Source: Pseudomonas sp. GM79 (GTDB lineage Bacteria > Pseudomonadota > Gammaproteobacteria > Pseudomonadales > Pseudomonadaceae). From it: a DNA stretch of 64,000 nucleotides. Of this stretch, positions 53,134-63,920 are shown in pieces. The DNA is taken from positions 210,136 through 274,135 of the forward strand of contig NZ_AKJE01000076.1 in NCBI RefSeq assembly GCF_000282495.1, in the 5' to 3' direction. The notes under the pieces are model-generated. The model saw only the letters and a program-made list of their open reading frames with translations. It did not search any database and was not told the origin of the DNA. Every line of letters starts with the position of its first letter. Within the stretch, counting starts at the first letter, position 1. A program made the translations under genes and the position numbers.

Positions 53134-54654
53134 GTGTCAGTGGAACTTTGGCAGCAGTGCGTTGAGCTTTTGCGCGATGAGCTGCCTGCCCAACAATTCA
53201 ACACTTGGATCCGTCCACTACAGGTCGAAGCCGAAGGCGACGAGCTGCGTGTCTACGCGCCGAATCGTTTTGTTCTCGACTGGGTCAATGAAAAGTACCT
53301 GGGCCGCGTCCTTGAACTGCTGGATGAGCATGGCAATGGCCTGGCGCCGGCGCTTTCCTTATTAATAGGCAGCAAACGCAGTTCGGCACCGCGTGCGGCA
53401 CCCAATGCCCCGTTGGCCGCTGCGGCGTCCCAGGCTCAGGCCGCTCAAGCGCCTGTCAGCGCTCCGGCGCCAGCCCCGGCAGCAGCCTCGACCAAACGTG
53501 CGACACAAAAAGTAGCCGAGGTCAGTGAAGAGCCGTCCCGCGACAGCTTCGATCCAATGGCCGGTGCCAGCTCGCAACAAGCCCCGGTTCGCTCCGAACA
53601 GCGTACGGTGCAGGTCGAAGGCGCACTCAAGCACACCAGTTACCTGAACCGCACCTTTACCTTCGAGAACTTCGTCGAAGGCAAGTCCAACCAACTGGCC
53701 CGGGCTGCGGCCTGGCAGGTGGCGGACAACCCCAAGCACGGCTACAACCCGCTCTTCCTTTATGGCGGCGTCGGCTTGGGTAAAACCCACTTGATGCACG
53801 CGGTGGGTAACCACCTGTTAAAGAAGAATCCGAATGCCAAGGTTGTGTACCTGCATTCCGAGCGTTTCGTTGCGGACATGGTCAAGGCCTTGCAGCTGAA
53901 TGCGATCAACGAGTTCAAGCGCTTCTACCGCTCGGTGGATGCGTTGCTGATCGATGACATTCAGTTCTTCGCCCGCAAGGAACGCTCTCAGGAAGAGTTT
54001 TTCCACACCTTCAACGCCCTGCTTGAAGGTGGCCAGCAGGTCATTCTTACCAGTGACCGCTATCCGAAAGAAATCGAAGGCCTTGAAGAGCGCCTGAAGT
54101 CACGTTTCGGCTGGGGCCTGACGGTTGCCGTCGAGCCGCCGGAGCTGGAAACCCGCGTGGCGATCCTGATGAAAAAGGCCGACCAGGCCAAAGTCGATCT
54201 GCCACACGACGCGGCGTTCTTCATTGCCCAGCGTATTCGCTCCAACGTCCGTGAACTGGAAGGCGCGCTCAAACGCGTGATCGCCCATTCACACTTCATG
54301 GGCCGCGACATCACCATCGAGCTGATTCGCGAATCCCTGAAAGACTTGTTGGCGCTGCAAGACAAACTGGTGTCTGTGGATAACATTCAGCGCACCGTCG
54401 CCGAGTATTACAAGATCAAGATCTCCGACTTGCTGTCCAAGCGTCGTTCACGCTCGGTAGCACGTCCGCGTCAGGTCGCCATGGCGTTGTCCAAGGAACT
54501 GACCAACCACAGCCTGCCGGAAATCGGCGATGTGTTTGGCGGCCGTGACCACACGACTGTTTTGCACGCCTGCCGCAAGATCAACGAGCTTAAGGAATCC
54601 GACGCGGACATCCGCGAGGACTATAAGAACCTGCTGCGTACACTGACTACTTGA
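53134..54654 (+). CDS. dnaA: chromosomal replication initiator DnaA
   Basis: 506 residues from the GTG at 53134, with AGGGGATATCC upstream. Domain I has SVELWQQCVELLRDELPAQQ; a variable Ala/Pro-rich domain II spans about 85-170. The AAA+ domain has Walker A LYGGVGLGKTHLMHAVGNHL near 210 and Walker B ALLIDDIQFFARKERSQEEF near 272. The DNA-binding domain IV signature is VFGGRDHTTVLHACRKINEL near 466. It opens the adjacent oriC. A perfect DnaA box lies inside at 54375. Confidence 0.98.
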   Translation: MSVELWQQCVELLRDELPAQQFNTWIRPLQVEAEGDELRVYAPNRFVLDWVNEKYLGRVLELLDEHGNGLAPALSLLIGSKRSSAPRAAPNAPLAAAASQAQAAQAPVSAPAPAPAAASTKRATQKVAEVSEEPSRDSFDPMAGASSQQAPVRSEQRTVQVEGALKHTSYLNRTFTFENFVEGKSNQLARAAAWQVADNPKHGYNPLFLYGGVGLGKTHLMHAVGNHLLKKNPNAKVVYLHSERFVADMVKALQLNAINEFKRFYRSVDALLIDDIQFFARKERSQEEFFHTFNALLEGGQQVILTSDRYPKEIEGLEERLKSRFGWGLTVAVEPPELETRVAILMKKADQAKVDLPHDAAFFIAQRIRSNVRELEGALKRVIAHSHFMGRDITIELIRESLKDLLALQDKLVSVDNIQRTVAEYYKIKISDLLSKRRSRSVARPRQVAMALSKELTNHSLPEIGDVFGGRDHTTVLHACRKINELKESDADIREDYKNLLRTLTT

Positions 54655-54693
54655 TGAACACCAGCGCAGCTTATTAAGGCAAGGGACTAGACC

Positions 54694-55797
54694 ATGCATT
54701 TCACCATTCAACGCGAAGCCCTGTTGAAACCCCTGCAACTGGTCGCAGGCGTCGTCGAGCGCCGACAGACCTTGCCGGTGCTCTCCAACGTGCTGCTGGT
54801 TGTCGAAGGCCAGCAACTGTCGCTGACCGGTACCGACCTGGAAGTCGAGCTGGTCGGTCGTGTACAACTCGAAGAACCTGCGGACCCGGGTTCCATCACT
54901 GTGCCTGCGCGCAAGCTGATGGACATCTGCAAGAGCTTGCCCAACGATGCGCTGATCGACATCAAGGTCGATGAGCAGAAGCTCGTGGTGAAGGCCGGCC
55001 GTAGCCGTTTCACTCTATCGACCCTGCCGGCCAATGACTTCCCGACGGTGGAAGAAGGCCCAGGCTCGCTGACCTGCAGCCTTGAGCAAAGCAAACTGCG
55101 TCGTCTGATTGAACGCACCAGCTTCGCGATGGCGCAGCAGGACGTACGTTACTACCTCAACGGCATGCTGCTGGAAGTCTCGGCCGGGATCATCCGCGCC
55201 GTGGCCACCGACGGTCACCGTCTGGCCATGTGTTCGATGCAGGCCGATATCGGTCAGCCGGATCGTCATCAGGTGATCGTGCCACGCAAAGGTATTCTGG
55301 AACTGGCGCGTCTGCTGACCGAACCGGACGGCAATGTCAGCATCGTGCTGGGCCAGCACCACATCCGCGCCACCACCGGCGAGTTCACCTTCACCTCGAA
55401 ACTGGTCGACGGTAAATTCCCTGACTACGAGCGTGTTCTGCCTAAAGGCGGCGACAAGCTGGTACTCGGCGATCGCCAAGCCTTGCGTGAAGCGTTTAGC
55501 CGTACCGCGATTCTGTCCAACGAGAAGTACCGTGGCATCCGTCTGCAACTGGCCAATGGTCAGCTGAAGATCCAGGCGAACAACCCGGAGCAGGAAGAAG
55601 CGGAAGAAGAAGTGGGCGTTGAGTACAACGGCGGCTCTCTGGAAATCGGCTTCAACGTGAGCTATCTGCTTGACGTACTGGGCGTGATGACCACCGAGCA
55701 GGTTCGCTTGATCCTGTCCGACTCCAACAGCAGTGCGCTGGTACAAGAGTCCGACAACGACGACTCGGCTTACGTTGTCATGCCGATGCGTCTGTAA
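54694..55797 (+). CDS. dnaN: DNA polymerase III sliding clamp (beta subunit)
   Basis: 367 residues. The N-terminus MHFTIQREALLKPLQLVAGV and C-terminus SAYVVMPMRL are the conserved ends; the latter (MPMRL) forms the partner-binding cleft. The three repeated clamp domains can be followed, including VVERRQTLPVLSNVLLVVEG near 17. The dimer tethers polymerase III to DNA. 39 bp after dnaA. Confidence 0.98.
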   Translation: MHFTIQREALLKPLQLVAGVVERRQTLPVLSNVLLVVEGQQLSLTGTDLEVELVGRVQLEEPADPGSITVPARKLMDICKSLPNDALIDIKVDEQKLVVKAGRSRFTLSTLPANDFPTVEEGPGSLTCSLEQSKLRRLIERTSFAMAQQDVRYYLNGMLLEVSAGIIRAVATDGHRLAMCSMQADIGQPDRHQVIVPRKGILELARLLTEPDGNVSIVLGQHHIRATTGEFTFTSKLVDGKFPDYERVLPKGGDKLVLGDRQALREAFSRTAILSNEKYRGIRLQLANGQLKIQANNPEQEEAEEEVGVEYNGGSLEIGFNVSYLLDVLGVMTTEQVRLILSDSNSSALVQESDNDDSAYVVMPMRL

Positions 55798-55817
55798 ACA
55801 TGCTCAGCAGAACCTAG

Positions 55818-56921
55818 ATGTCCTTAAGTCGCGTCTCGGTCACCGCGGTGCGCAATCTGCACCCGGTGACCTTCTCCCCTTCCCCCCGAATCAACATTCT
55901 TTACGGCGCCAACGGCAGCGGCAAAACCAGTGTTCTGGAAGCCATTCATCTGCTGGGGCTTGCCCGTTCGTTTCGTAGCAGCCGTCTATTACCCGTCATT
56001 CAATACGAGCAATTGGCGTGTACTGTGTTTGGCCAGGTCGAACTGGCCGAGGGTGGACACAGCGCGTTGGGGATATCTCGTGACCGGCAGGGTGAGTTCC
56101 AGATCCGCATCGATGGGCAGAACGCGCGAAGTGCTGCGCAACTGGCAGAGATCCTGCCATTACAGTTGATCAACCCGGACAGCTTCCGCCTGCTGGAAGG
56201 TGCGCCGAAGATTCGCCGACAGTTTCTCGACTGGGGTGTGTTCCACGTGGAACCCCGATTCATGTCCACGTGGCAGCGCTTGCAGAAGGCCTTGCGCCAG
56301 AGAAACTCTTGGCTGCGACATGGTACACTTGACGCCGTTTCGCAAGCGGTTTGGGACAGGGAACTGTGCCAGGCCAGCGCTGAAATAGATGAATACCGCC
56401 GCGCTTACATCAAAGCCTTGAAACCAGTCTTTGAACAGACCTTGAGCGAACTGGTTGAGCTTGAGGGCTTAACGCTCAGCTATTACCGAGGCTGGGACAA
56501 AGACCGTGAGTTGAGTGCAGTGCTCGCCGGATCCCTTCAACGGGATCAGCAAATGGGTCATACCCAAGCCGGACCACAACGCGCTGATTTGCGTCTTAGA
56601 TTGGGCGCACATAACGCCGCGGACATCTTGTCTCGTGGCCAGCAGAAGTTGGTGGTCTGTGCATTGCGGATCGCCCAAGGGCACTTGGTTAGCCAGGCCC
56701 GTCGCGGCCAGTGTATTTATCTGGTGGATGACCTGCCGTCCGAACTGGACGAGCATCACCGTCGCGCGCTTTGCCGCTTGCTGGAAGACTTACGCTGCCA
56801 GGTCTTTATCACCTGTGTAGATCACGAATTATTGAGGGAAGGCTGGCAGACGGAAACGCCAGTCGCTCTGTTCCACGTGGAACAGGGCCGTATCACCCAG
56901 ACCCACGACCATCGGGAGTGA
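55818..56921 (+). CDS. recF: DNA replication and repair protein RecF
   Basis: 367 residues. The SMC-like ATPase has Walker A NILYGANGSGKTSVLEAIHL near 27, signature LSRGQQKLVVCALRIAQGHL near 273 and Walker B QCIYLVDDLPSELDEHHRRA near 298. It helps load RecA at gaps. Two parS sites lie in its coding sequence (56239, 56869). Its stop is 5 bp before the gyrB start. Confidence 0.97.
   Translation: MSLSRVSVTAVRNLHPVTFSPSPRINILYGANGSGKTSVLEAIHLLGLARSFRSSRLLPVIQYEQLACTVFGQVELAEGGHSALGISRDRQGEFQIRIDGQNARSAAQLAEILPLQLINPDSFRLLEGAPKIRRQFLDWGVFHVEPRFMSTWQRLQKALRQRNSWLRHGTLDAVSQAVWDRELCQASAEIDEYRRAYIKALKPVFEQTLSELVELEGLTLSYYRGWDKDRELSAVLAGSLQRDQQMGHTQAGPQRADLRLRLGAHNAADILSRGQQKLVVCALRIAQGHLVSQARRGQCIYLVDDLPSELDEHHRRALCRLLEDLRCQVFITCVDHELLREGWQTETPVALFHVEQGRITQTHDHRE
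56239..56254. promoter_or_regulatory. parS: parS site 1 (ParB-binding), inside recF
   Basis: TGTTCCACGTGGAACC matches the 16-bp Pseudomonas parS consensus at 15 of 16 symmetric positions. It lies about 3.2 kb right of oriC. A degenerate further copy (TGTCCACGTGGCA) follows near 56264. Confidence 0.9.
56869..56884. promoter_or_regulatory. parS: parS site 2 (ParB-binding), 3' end of recF
   Basis: TGTTCCACGTGGAACA is a perfect 16-bp palindrome and matches the parS consensus of P. aeruginosa and P. putida as I remember it. With the copy 630 bp upstream it forms an origin-proximal pair for the ParB encoded at 43845-44717. Confidence 0.93.
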
Positions 56922-56926
56922 AGGCA

Positions 56927-59344
<2,418 letters not shown>

Positions 59345-59361
59345 TCCGGCAGGACCGCTAA

Positions 59362-59399
59362 ATAAAAAAGGCCAACGCTTAGCGTTGGCCTTTTTTATT
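59362..59399. terminator. bidirectional terminator of gyrB and the response-regulator gene
   Basis: AAAAAAGGCCAACGCT-TA-GCGTTGGCCTTTTTT is a long GC-rich stem with A and T tracts on both sides, between the converging ends at 59344 and 59416. Confidence 0.93.
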
Positions 59400-59415
59400 G
59401 ATCGTCGAAAGGTCG

Positions 59416-60135
59416 TCATTCGCTAGCAGTGGCCACGCTCTCGAGCCGATACCCATACCCGTAAATCGTCAGCAGTTGCCAACCGCGATTGGCTGTCAGG
59501 CCCAGCTTGTTGCGCAGGCGATAAATATGAGTATCCAGCGGGCGGGAGGAGACTATTTCTTCATGGGTCCAAAAGCGCTCATACAAGTATTCGCGGGACA
59601 AAGGTCGGCCCAGATTGGCGAACAGGCAGCGAGCGAGTCGGTATTCCCGTTCGGTCAGGTTGATGGGGGTGGCGGCGCGGGTGACGGTGAGTTCGGCGTC
59701 GTCGAATTCAAGGTCATTGAAGGTCAGTATTTCGGTGGCTGCCGCGCGTTGCAGCCCATGCCGACGAAGCACCGCGCTGACTCGAGCCATCAGTTCGTTG
59801 GGACGAAACGGTTTGCTCACGTAATCGTCGGCCCCGGCGTTCAACGCCTGGACGATATCGCTTTCGGTATCGCGACTGGTGAGCATGATCGCGGCCGGTG
59901 GCACGTCCATGTGTTCACGGGTCCAGCGCAACAACGCCAGGCCGCTGATATCGGGCAGTTGCCAGTCGAGGATCAGCAGATCGAAGGTCTCCCGCCGAAG
60001 TTGCCGTAGCAAGTCCTCTCCCCGCTCGAAGCTATGCAACGTCCACACCTGCTCTCCCGCTACGGGGATCTGTCGCAGTGTCTGTTCAACCCGGCGCAGT
60101 TCAGCGGGCTCGTCATCCAGTATTGCGACACGCAT
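59416..60135 (-). CDS. OmpR/PhoB-type response regulator
   Basis: 239 residues from ATG 60135 (AAGGA 10 bp before); an ATG at 60153 is a possible alternative. In the receiver domain Asp7 and Asp8 form the acid pocket, Asp57 in LILDWQLPDISG is the phosphorylation site, and Thr86 and Lys108 (YVSKPF) are in place. The winged-helix output has LTEREYRLARCLFANLGRPL near 165 and SRPLDTHIYRLRNKLGL near 203. It diverges from a FecR-domain gene and a CHASE2 kinase, its probable partner. Confidence 0.88.
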   Translation of the reverse strand: MRVAILDDEPAELRRVEQTLRQIPVAGEQVWTLHSFERGEDLLRQLRRETFDLLILDWQLPDISGLALLRWTREHMDVPPAAIMLTSRDTESDIVQALNAGADDYVSKPFRPNELMARVSAVLRRHGLQRAAATEILTFNDLEFDDAELTVTRAATPINLTEREYRLARCLFANLGRPLSREYLYERFWTHEEIVSSRPLDTHIYRLRNKLGLTANRGWQLLTIYGYGYRLESVATASE

Positions 60136-60526
60136 GCCGAGTGTTTCCTTCATCTCGTAAGTGCAAAGTGAAACTTCCTACGGGAGTTTAGGCTGATTGA
60201 TCGAATCTGAACAATTGTGGCGAATTGCTGCGAAGGTCATTTATGCCGGTAAATTCGTTGTCGCTGAGCGGCACAGGGGCATTGGGATGTGCTCCGGCGC
60301 AGGGAGCGCCAAGTCACTTTGCAGGCCCGTCGATTGCCGGTTTTCGGCGGTACCCTGCTCAGGGGAAACACACGGAGTGCCTGCTCGGTTCCGACACAGG
60401 GATGTGTCATCTCCAATATCCTTTGCTCCCATGGCTATCTGCCAGAGCGTCCGCTCAGGTATCGTGCGTCAAATACTTGTGTGCGTTATCCGGCGTGATT
60501 TTCATCAGAGCATAAAAAGCCAATCC
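60136..60526. other. divergent intergenic region of the FecR/CHASE2 signalling module
   Basis: 391 bp with no convincing gene; short open frames here lack ribosome sites and homology. It must hold the start signals for the regulator (left) and the FecR-kinase pair (right). No clear sigma-70 boxes or direct repeats for the regulator were recognised. Confidence 0.5.
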
Positions 60527-61519
60527 ATGAACCCCATGACCTTATTGCTCCCACGCCGTTCTGGCGTCTGTCTTTTACTGATGGCTGGCCTGACGGGATT
60601 GTTCGGCCAGAGTGCATCAGCAGCTGTCGCCTCGGCAAAACGTCTGTCTTATATCGATCAAAACCAACAATGCCGTGGTCAACCGCTGCCGGCGACTGTT
60701 GAGCATCTGACCGGCGAAGCCTGGAAGCTGGATGCCAAAGGCAAGCAGACGCCACTGCAGGAAGGTATGTCGATCGACGAGCAGGAAGGGGTCAAAACCT
60801 CGCCCTCAGCGTTTGTCAGCCTGTCCCTGGGTGATGGATCGCGGGTGGTGTTGCCCTCCAGTTCCCATATCACCCTGCATCTCAATGAAGAACATTCGAT
60901 CCCTCAGGTTATTCTTGAGCAGGGCCAGGTTGAGTCGTATGTGATCAAACGTACCAGCGACCATGATCGCTTTCAGATCGTCACGCCGGTCGGTGTACTA
61001 GGCGTACGAGGCACGCACTTTCGGGTGCGCAACGATGACGGTGGCGAGGCGCTGCTGGAGGTTCTGAACGGACACGTGGCGGTCAACCGTGATGAGGAAA
61101 CGTCGGGCTCCCGCCCTGCCCGGTCGGCTGCCAAACGGACTCAGAGCCCTGAAGACGAGGTCCAGGTCATGGCCCGCCAGGGTTTGCGTATTCAGAAACA
61201 AGGCACGCTGACGCCAATCGACTTGTTACCTGCCCCACGTTTGTTGGGGCAGGCCGGTCAGACGGGGAATGTGCCTGTCTGGCAATTGATCATGAAACCC
61301 ATCGAAGGGGCCACGCGTTATTGGGCGCAAGTGGCTACCGACGCAGCCTTTCTGGACATCAAGCAAGAGCAGTTTTCCAACACGCCAGAGGTCAAATTCA
61401 GCGGGCTGAAAGCGTTTTTCTACCATGTTCGCCTGTCGGCCTATGACGCTCAGGGGTTAGAGGGAGAGACCGGGGTGTATGACATTTTCTATTACCCCAG
61501 GACCTCGCGTGTCCAATAG
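60527..61519 (+). CDS. exported FecR-domain protein
   Basis: 330 residues from ATG 60527; the frame continues upstream but a signal peptide (SGVCLLLMAGLTGLFGQSAS, cleavage near AAVA) begins here. Residues about 70-190 form a FecR beta domain: GDGSRVVLPSSSHITLHLNE and FQIVTPVGVLGVRGTHFRVR. The C-terminal part (VWQLIMKPIEGATRYWAQVA, FSGLKAFFYHVRLSAYDAQG) looks like a fibronectin-type repeat. Unlike FecR anti-sigma regulators it has no N-terminal cytoplasmic domain, so it would act wholly in the periplasm. It precedes the CHASE2 kinase by 18 bp and could feed it a signal. Confidence 0.82.
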   Translation: MNPMTLLLPRRSGVCLLLMAGLTGLFGQSASAAVASAKRLSYIDQNQQCRGQPLPATVEHLTGEAWKLDAKGKQTPLQEGMSIDEQEGVKTSPSAFVSLSLGDGSRVVLPSSSHITLHLNEEHSIPQVILEQGQVESYVIKRTSDHDRFQIVTPVGVLGVRGTHFRVRNDDGGEALLEVLNGHVAVNRDEETSGSRPARSAAKRTQSPEDEVQVMARQGLRIQKQGTLTPIDLLPAPRLLGQAGQTGNVPVWQLIMKPIEGATRYWAQVATDAAFLDIKQEQFSNTPEVKFSGLKAFFYHVRLSAYDAQGLEGETGVYDIFYYPRTSRVQ

Positions 61520-61537
61520 CGCCCTGGCCGACGACCG

Positions 61538-63850
61538 ATGAAGAGACGGCCAAGGAAGGATGACCGCGAGCCGACCCAGGCTCAGCGGTTGTTTCAGCGG
61601 ATGGTGCGCGAGTGGCTGTGGGTCTGTCTGATCCTGTTGCCGCTGACGGCGATGCTGTCCATGAATCAGGGGCTGGCTCTGAGCAATTTGCTGTATGACA
61701 ACCTGCGCCGGCTGAGTCCGCTGCCGGTAGACCCGCGAATACTCATCGTCACGATCGATGACTATAGCTTGCAGCAGCTTGGCCAATGGCCGTGGTCGCG
61801 GGCCATGCACGCGCAACTGCTGGATCGGCTCAGCGCCGCGAATGTTAAAGGCGTTCTATTCGACGTTATTTTCAGCGAGCCCGATAGCCATCCCGCCAAC
61901 GATCAACTTTTGGCCCAGGCGACCTGTCGGGCCGGGAATGTTTTTGTGCCGTTGCTGCGCGAAGGCGTCGCACGTTATGGACAACCCTTGGGGGAAATTG
62001 AACCGGTGGCTGCGCTGAGCCATTGCGCTAAAGGCGTCGGGCACATCAATGCCGAAGCGGACGCTGACGGGATCGTGCGCAGCGTGTATTTAAGCGAAGG
62101 CCCGGCGCAAAAAGCACGCCCGCAACTGGCTTGGCTGCTGTACGAAGAATCCCTTACCGACAAGGGAAATGTACCGATGCCTGGTACCCCGGCCCTGCCA
62201 TCGGCGCAAGGCTGGCAGCGAGCCCATGAAATACGGATTCCTTTCATCCATTCCGATGCGGGCTTTCCCAGTGTGCCCTACGTCAGCGTATTGCGCGGCG
62301 AAGTCCCGCCCGAGTTGTTGCGCAATCGCTTGATCCTGATCGGCTCGACCGCTCCAGGCCTGGGCGACCGCTACGTGACACCGCAATCGGCCAGCATCGG
62401 CACCACACCGGGCATCGAGATCCAGGCGAATATCCTCAATGGGCTGCTGCAACAGCGCAACATCGTGGTGCTCGATGAGCGCTTGGCGGCGTTGCTGTCG
62501 GTGATGATTGTCGGTGAGTTGCTGGGCCTGTTGCTGGTGCGTCCGCGTCGCGCCTTATGGCTGACTTTGGGTGCAATGGCGGCCGCTCTGCTGGGCTCGG
62601 GTGTACTGTTGCGGCTTGGCTGGTGGTGGTCACCGGCGGCGAGCCTGCTAGGGATGATGCTGGGCTACCTGATCTGGAATTGGCGAAGGCTGAACGCGGT
62701 GCTCGCCTATTTCGGCTGGGAACTGGCGCGCCTGGATGGCGAGCCAAAAGTCTTTCCCGAACGTCGTCGGACCCAGGCCCCGGCCGGCGATGTGCTGCAA
62801 GGGCAAATCGTCGCGCTGGAGCAGGCCATGAGCCGGACCCGCGACACCCGACGTTTCATCGCCGATGGACTTGAATACCTGCCGGTGGCGACGCTGATCA
62901 GCGATCCGCAAGGGCGCATTCTGCTAGCCAACCGCAAGGCTCGAGAAGTGTTTTGTCATGGCCTGGTGGGCGAGGACATGCTCGAGCAACTGAGCGACTT
63001 GGGTTACCCGGTGCCGTCTAACGGAATGCCATCTGCGTTGTCGACCCTGGAGCCGCTGGAGTTTCGCGACACCCAGGCACGCAGCCTGCGTCTGGACCTG
63101 GCGCCGCTGTTGCCGGCCGAGGGTGACTCCGTGATTGGCTGGCTACTAAGCCTCACTGACTTGAGCGTCGAGCGCGATGCCGAAGAACAACGAGCCGTGT
63201 TGCTGCGCTTTTTGTCCCATGACCTCAGGGCTCCCCATTCGGCAATACTCGCCTTGCTCGATGTTCAGCGGCATCAGGTGTCCGGCGACACTCAAGTGTT
63301 CAGTCAGATCGAGTTACAAGTGCGCAAGGCGCTGAACCTGACCGAGGCTTTTGTGCAGTTGGCAAAAGCCGAGTCCGAGGCCTATCAGTTTCAGCCGAGC
63401 ATGTTCGCGATGTTGTTGCTCGATACCTTCGACCAGGCCTCGAGCATCGCTCATCTGAAGAACATTCAGTTGCTGCATGACCTCGACGAAGACGCTGAAG
63501 CGCTGGTCCTGGCCGATCAATCGCTACTGACACGGGCTCTGTTCAACCTGTTGGAAAACGCCATCAAGTACAGTCCGGCGGGCTCGCGGATCTCAGTGCG
63601 GGTGAGTTGTGCCGAGGGTTGGCTACTGTGCGAGATCGCCGATCAGGGTCGAGGGATTGCTGTCGATGAACTTCCTGAGTTGTTCAGTCAGTATCGGCGT
63701 TTTACCTCGGCTCACGACAGTGAGGGCCTGGGACTGGGTTTGTCCATGGTCAAGGCAGTGGTGGATCGTCATGGCGGGAGGATTTCCTGTCGTAGCGTGG
63801 TGGGGCAAGGCTCGACGTTCAGCATCCAGTTACCGCTATTGAGCGAGTAA
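61538..63850 (+). CDS. CHASE2-domain sensor histidine kinase
   Basis: 770 residues. A first membrane helix (WLWVCLILLPLTAMLSM, near 27) is followed by a periplasmic CHASE2 sensor (about 45-320, with ILIVTIDDYSLQQLGQWPWS and ANVKGVLFDVIFSEPDSHPA). Three further helices lie at about 325-395, then a PAS-like segment (LPVATLISDPQGRILLANRK, near 450). The kinase core has phospho-acceptor His561 in FLSHDLRAPHSAILAL, N box LFNLLENAIKYSP near 671, and G boxes CEIADQGRGIAV and GLGLGLSMVKAV. Partner of the regulator at 59416-60135 by position. The ATG lacks an obvious Shine-Dalgarno. Confidence 0.9.
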   Translation: MKRRPRKDDREPTQAQRLFQRMVREWLWVCLILLPLTAMLSMNQGLALSNLLYDNLRRLSPLPVDPRILIVTIDDYSLQQLGQWPWSRAMHAQLLDRLSAANVKGVLFDVIFSEPDSHPANDQLLAQATCRAGNVFVPLLREGVARYGQPLGEIEPVAALSHCAKGVGHINAEADADGIVRSVYLSEGPAQKARPQLAWLLYEESLTDKGNVPMPGTPALPSAQGWQRAHEIRIPFIHSDAGFPSVPYVSVLRGEVPPELLRNRLILIGSTAPGLGDRYVTPQSASIGTTPGIEIQANILNGLLQQRNIVVLDERLAALLSVMIVGELLGLLLVRPRRALWLTLGAMAAALLGSGVLLRLGWWWSPAASLLGMMLGYLIWNWRRLNAVLAYFGWELARLDGEPKVFPERRRTQAPAGDVLQGQIVALEQAMSRTRDTRRFIADGLEYLPVATLISDPQGRILLANRKAREVFCHGLVGEDMLEQLSDLGYPVPSNGMPSALSTLEPLEFRDTQARSLRLDLAPLLPAEGDSVIGWLLSLTDLSVERDAEEQRAVLLRFLSHDLRAPHSAILALLDVQRHQVSGDTQVFSQIELQVRKALNLTEAFVQLAKAESEAYQFQPSMFAMLLLDTFDQASSIAHLKNIQLLHDLDEDAEALVLADQSLLTRALFNLLENAIKYSPAGSRISVRVSCAEGWLLCEIADQGRGIAVDELPELFSQYRRFTSAHDSEGLGLGLSMVKAVVDRHGGRISCRSVVGQGSTFSIQLPLLSE

Positions 63851-63920
63851 TCCAGACGTTTTCAGCGAGCATAAAAAAACCGGCTATATCAGCAAATGCC
63901 AGTCAGTTAAGCGCAATCCA

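Noticed and set aside
56264..56279. Third parS-like sequence TGTCCACGTGGCA in recF
   Set aside because: Both outer arms deviate from the consensus, so it is probably only a sequence similarity around CCACGTGG.
60225..60515. Short open frames in the FecR/regulator intergenic region
   Set aside because: No ribosome site, atypical composition and several overlapping frames of similar length.
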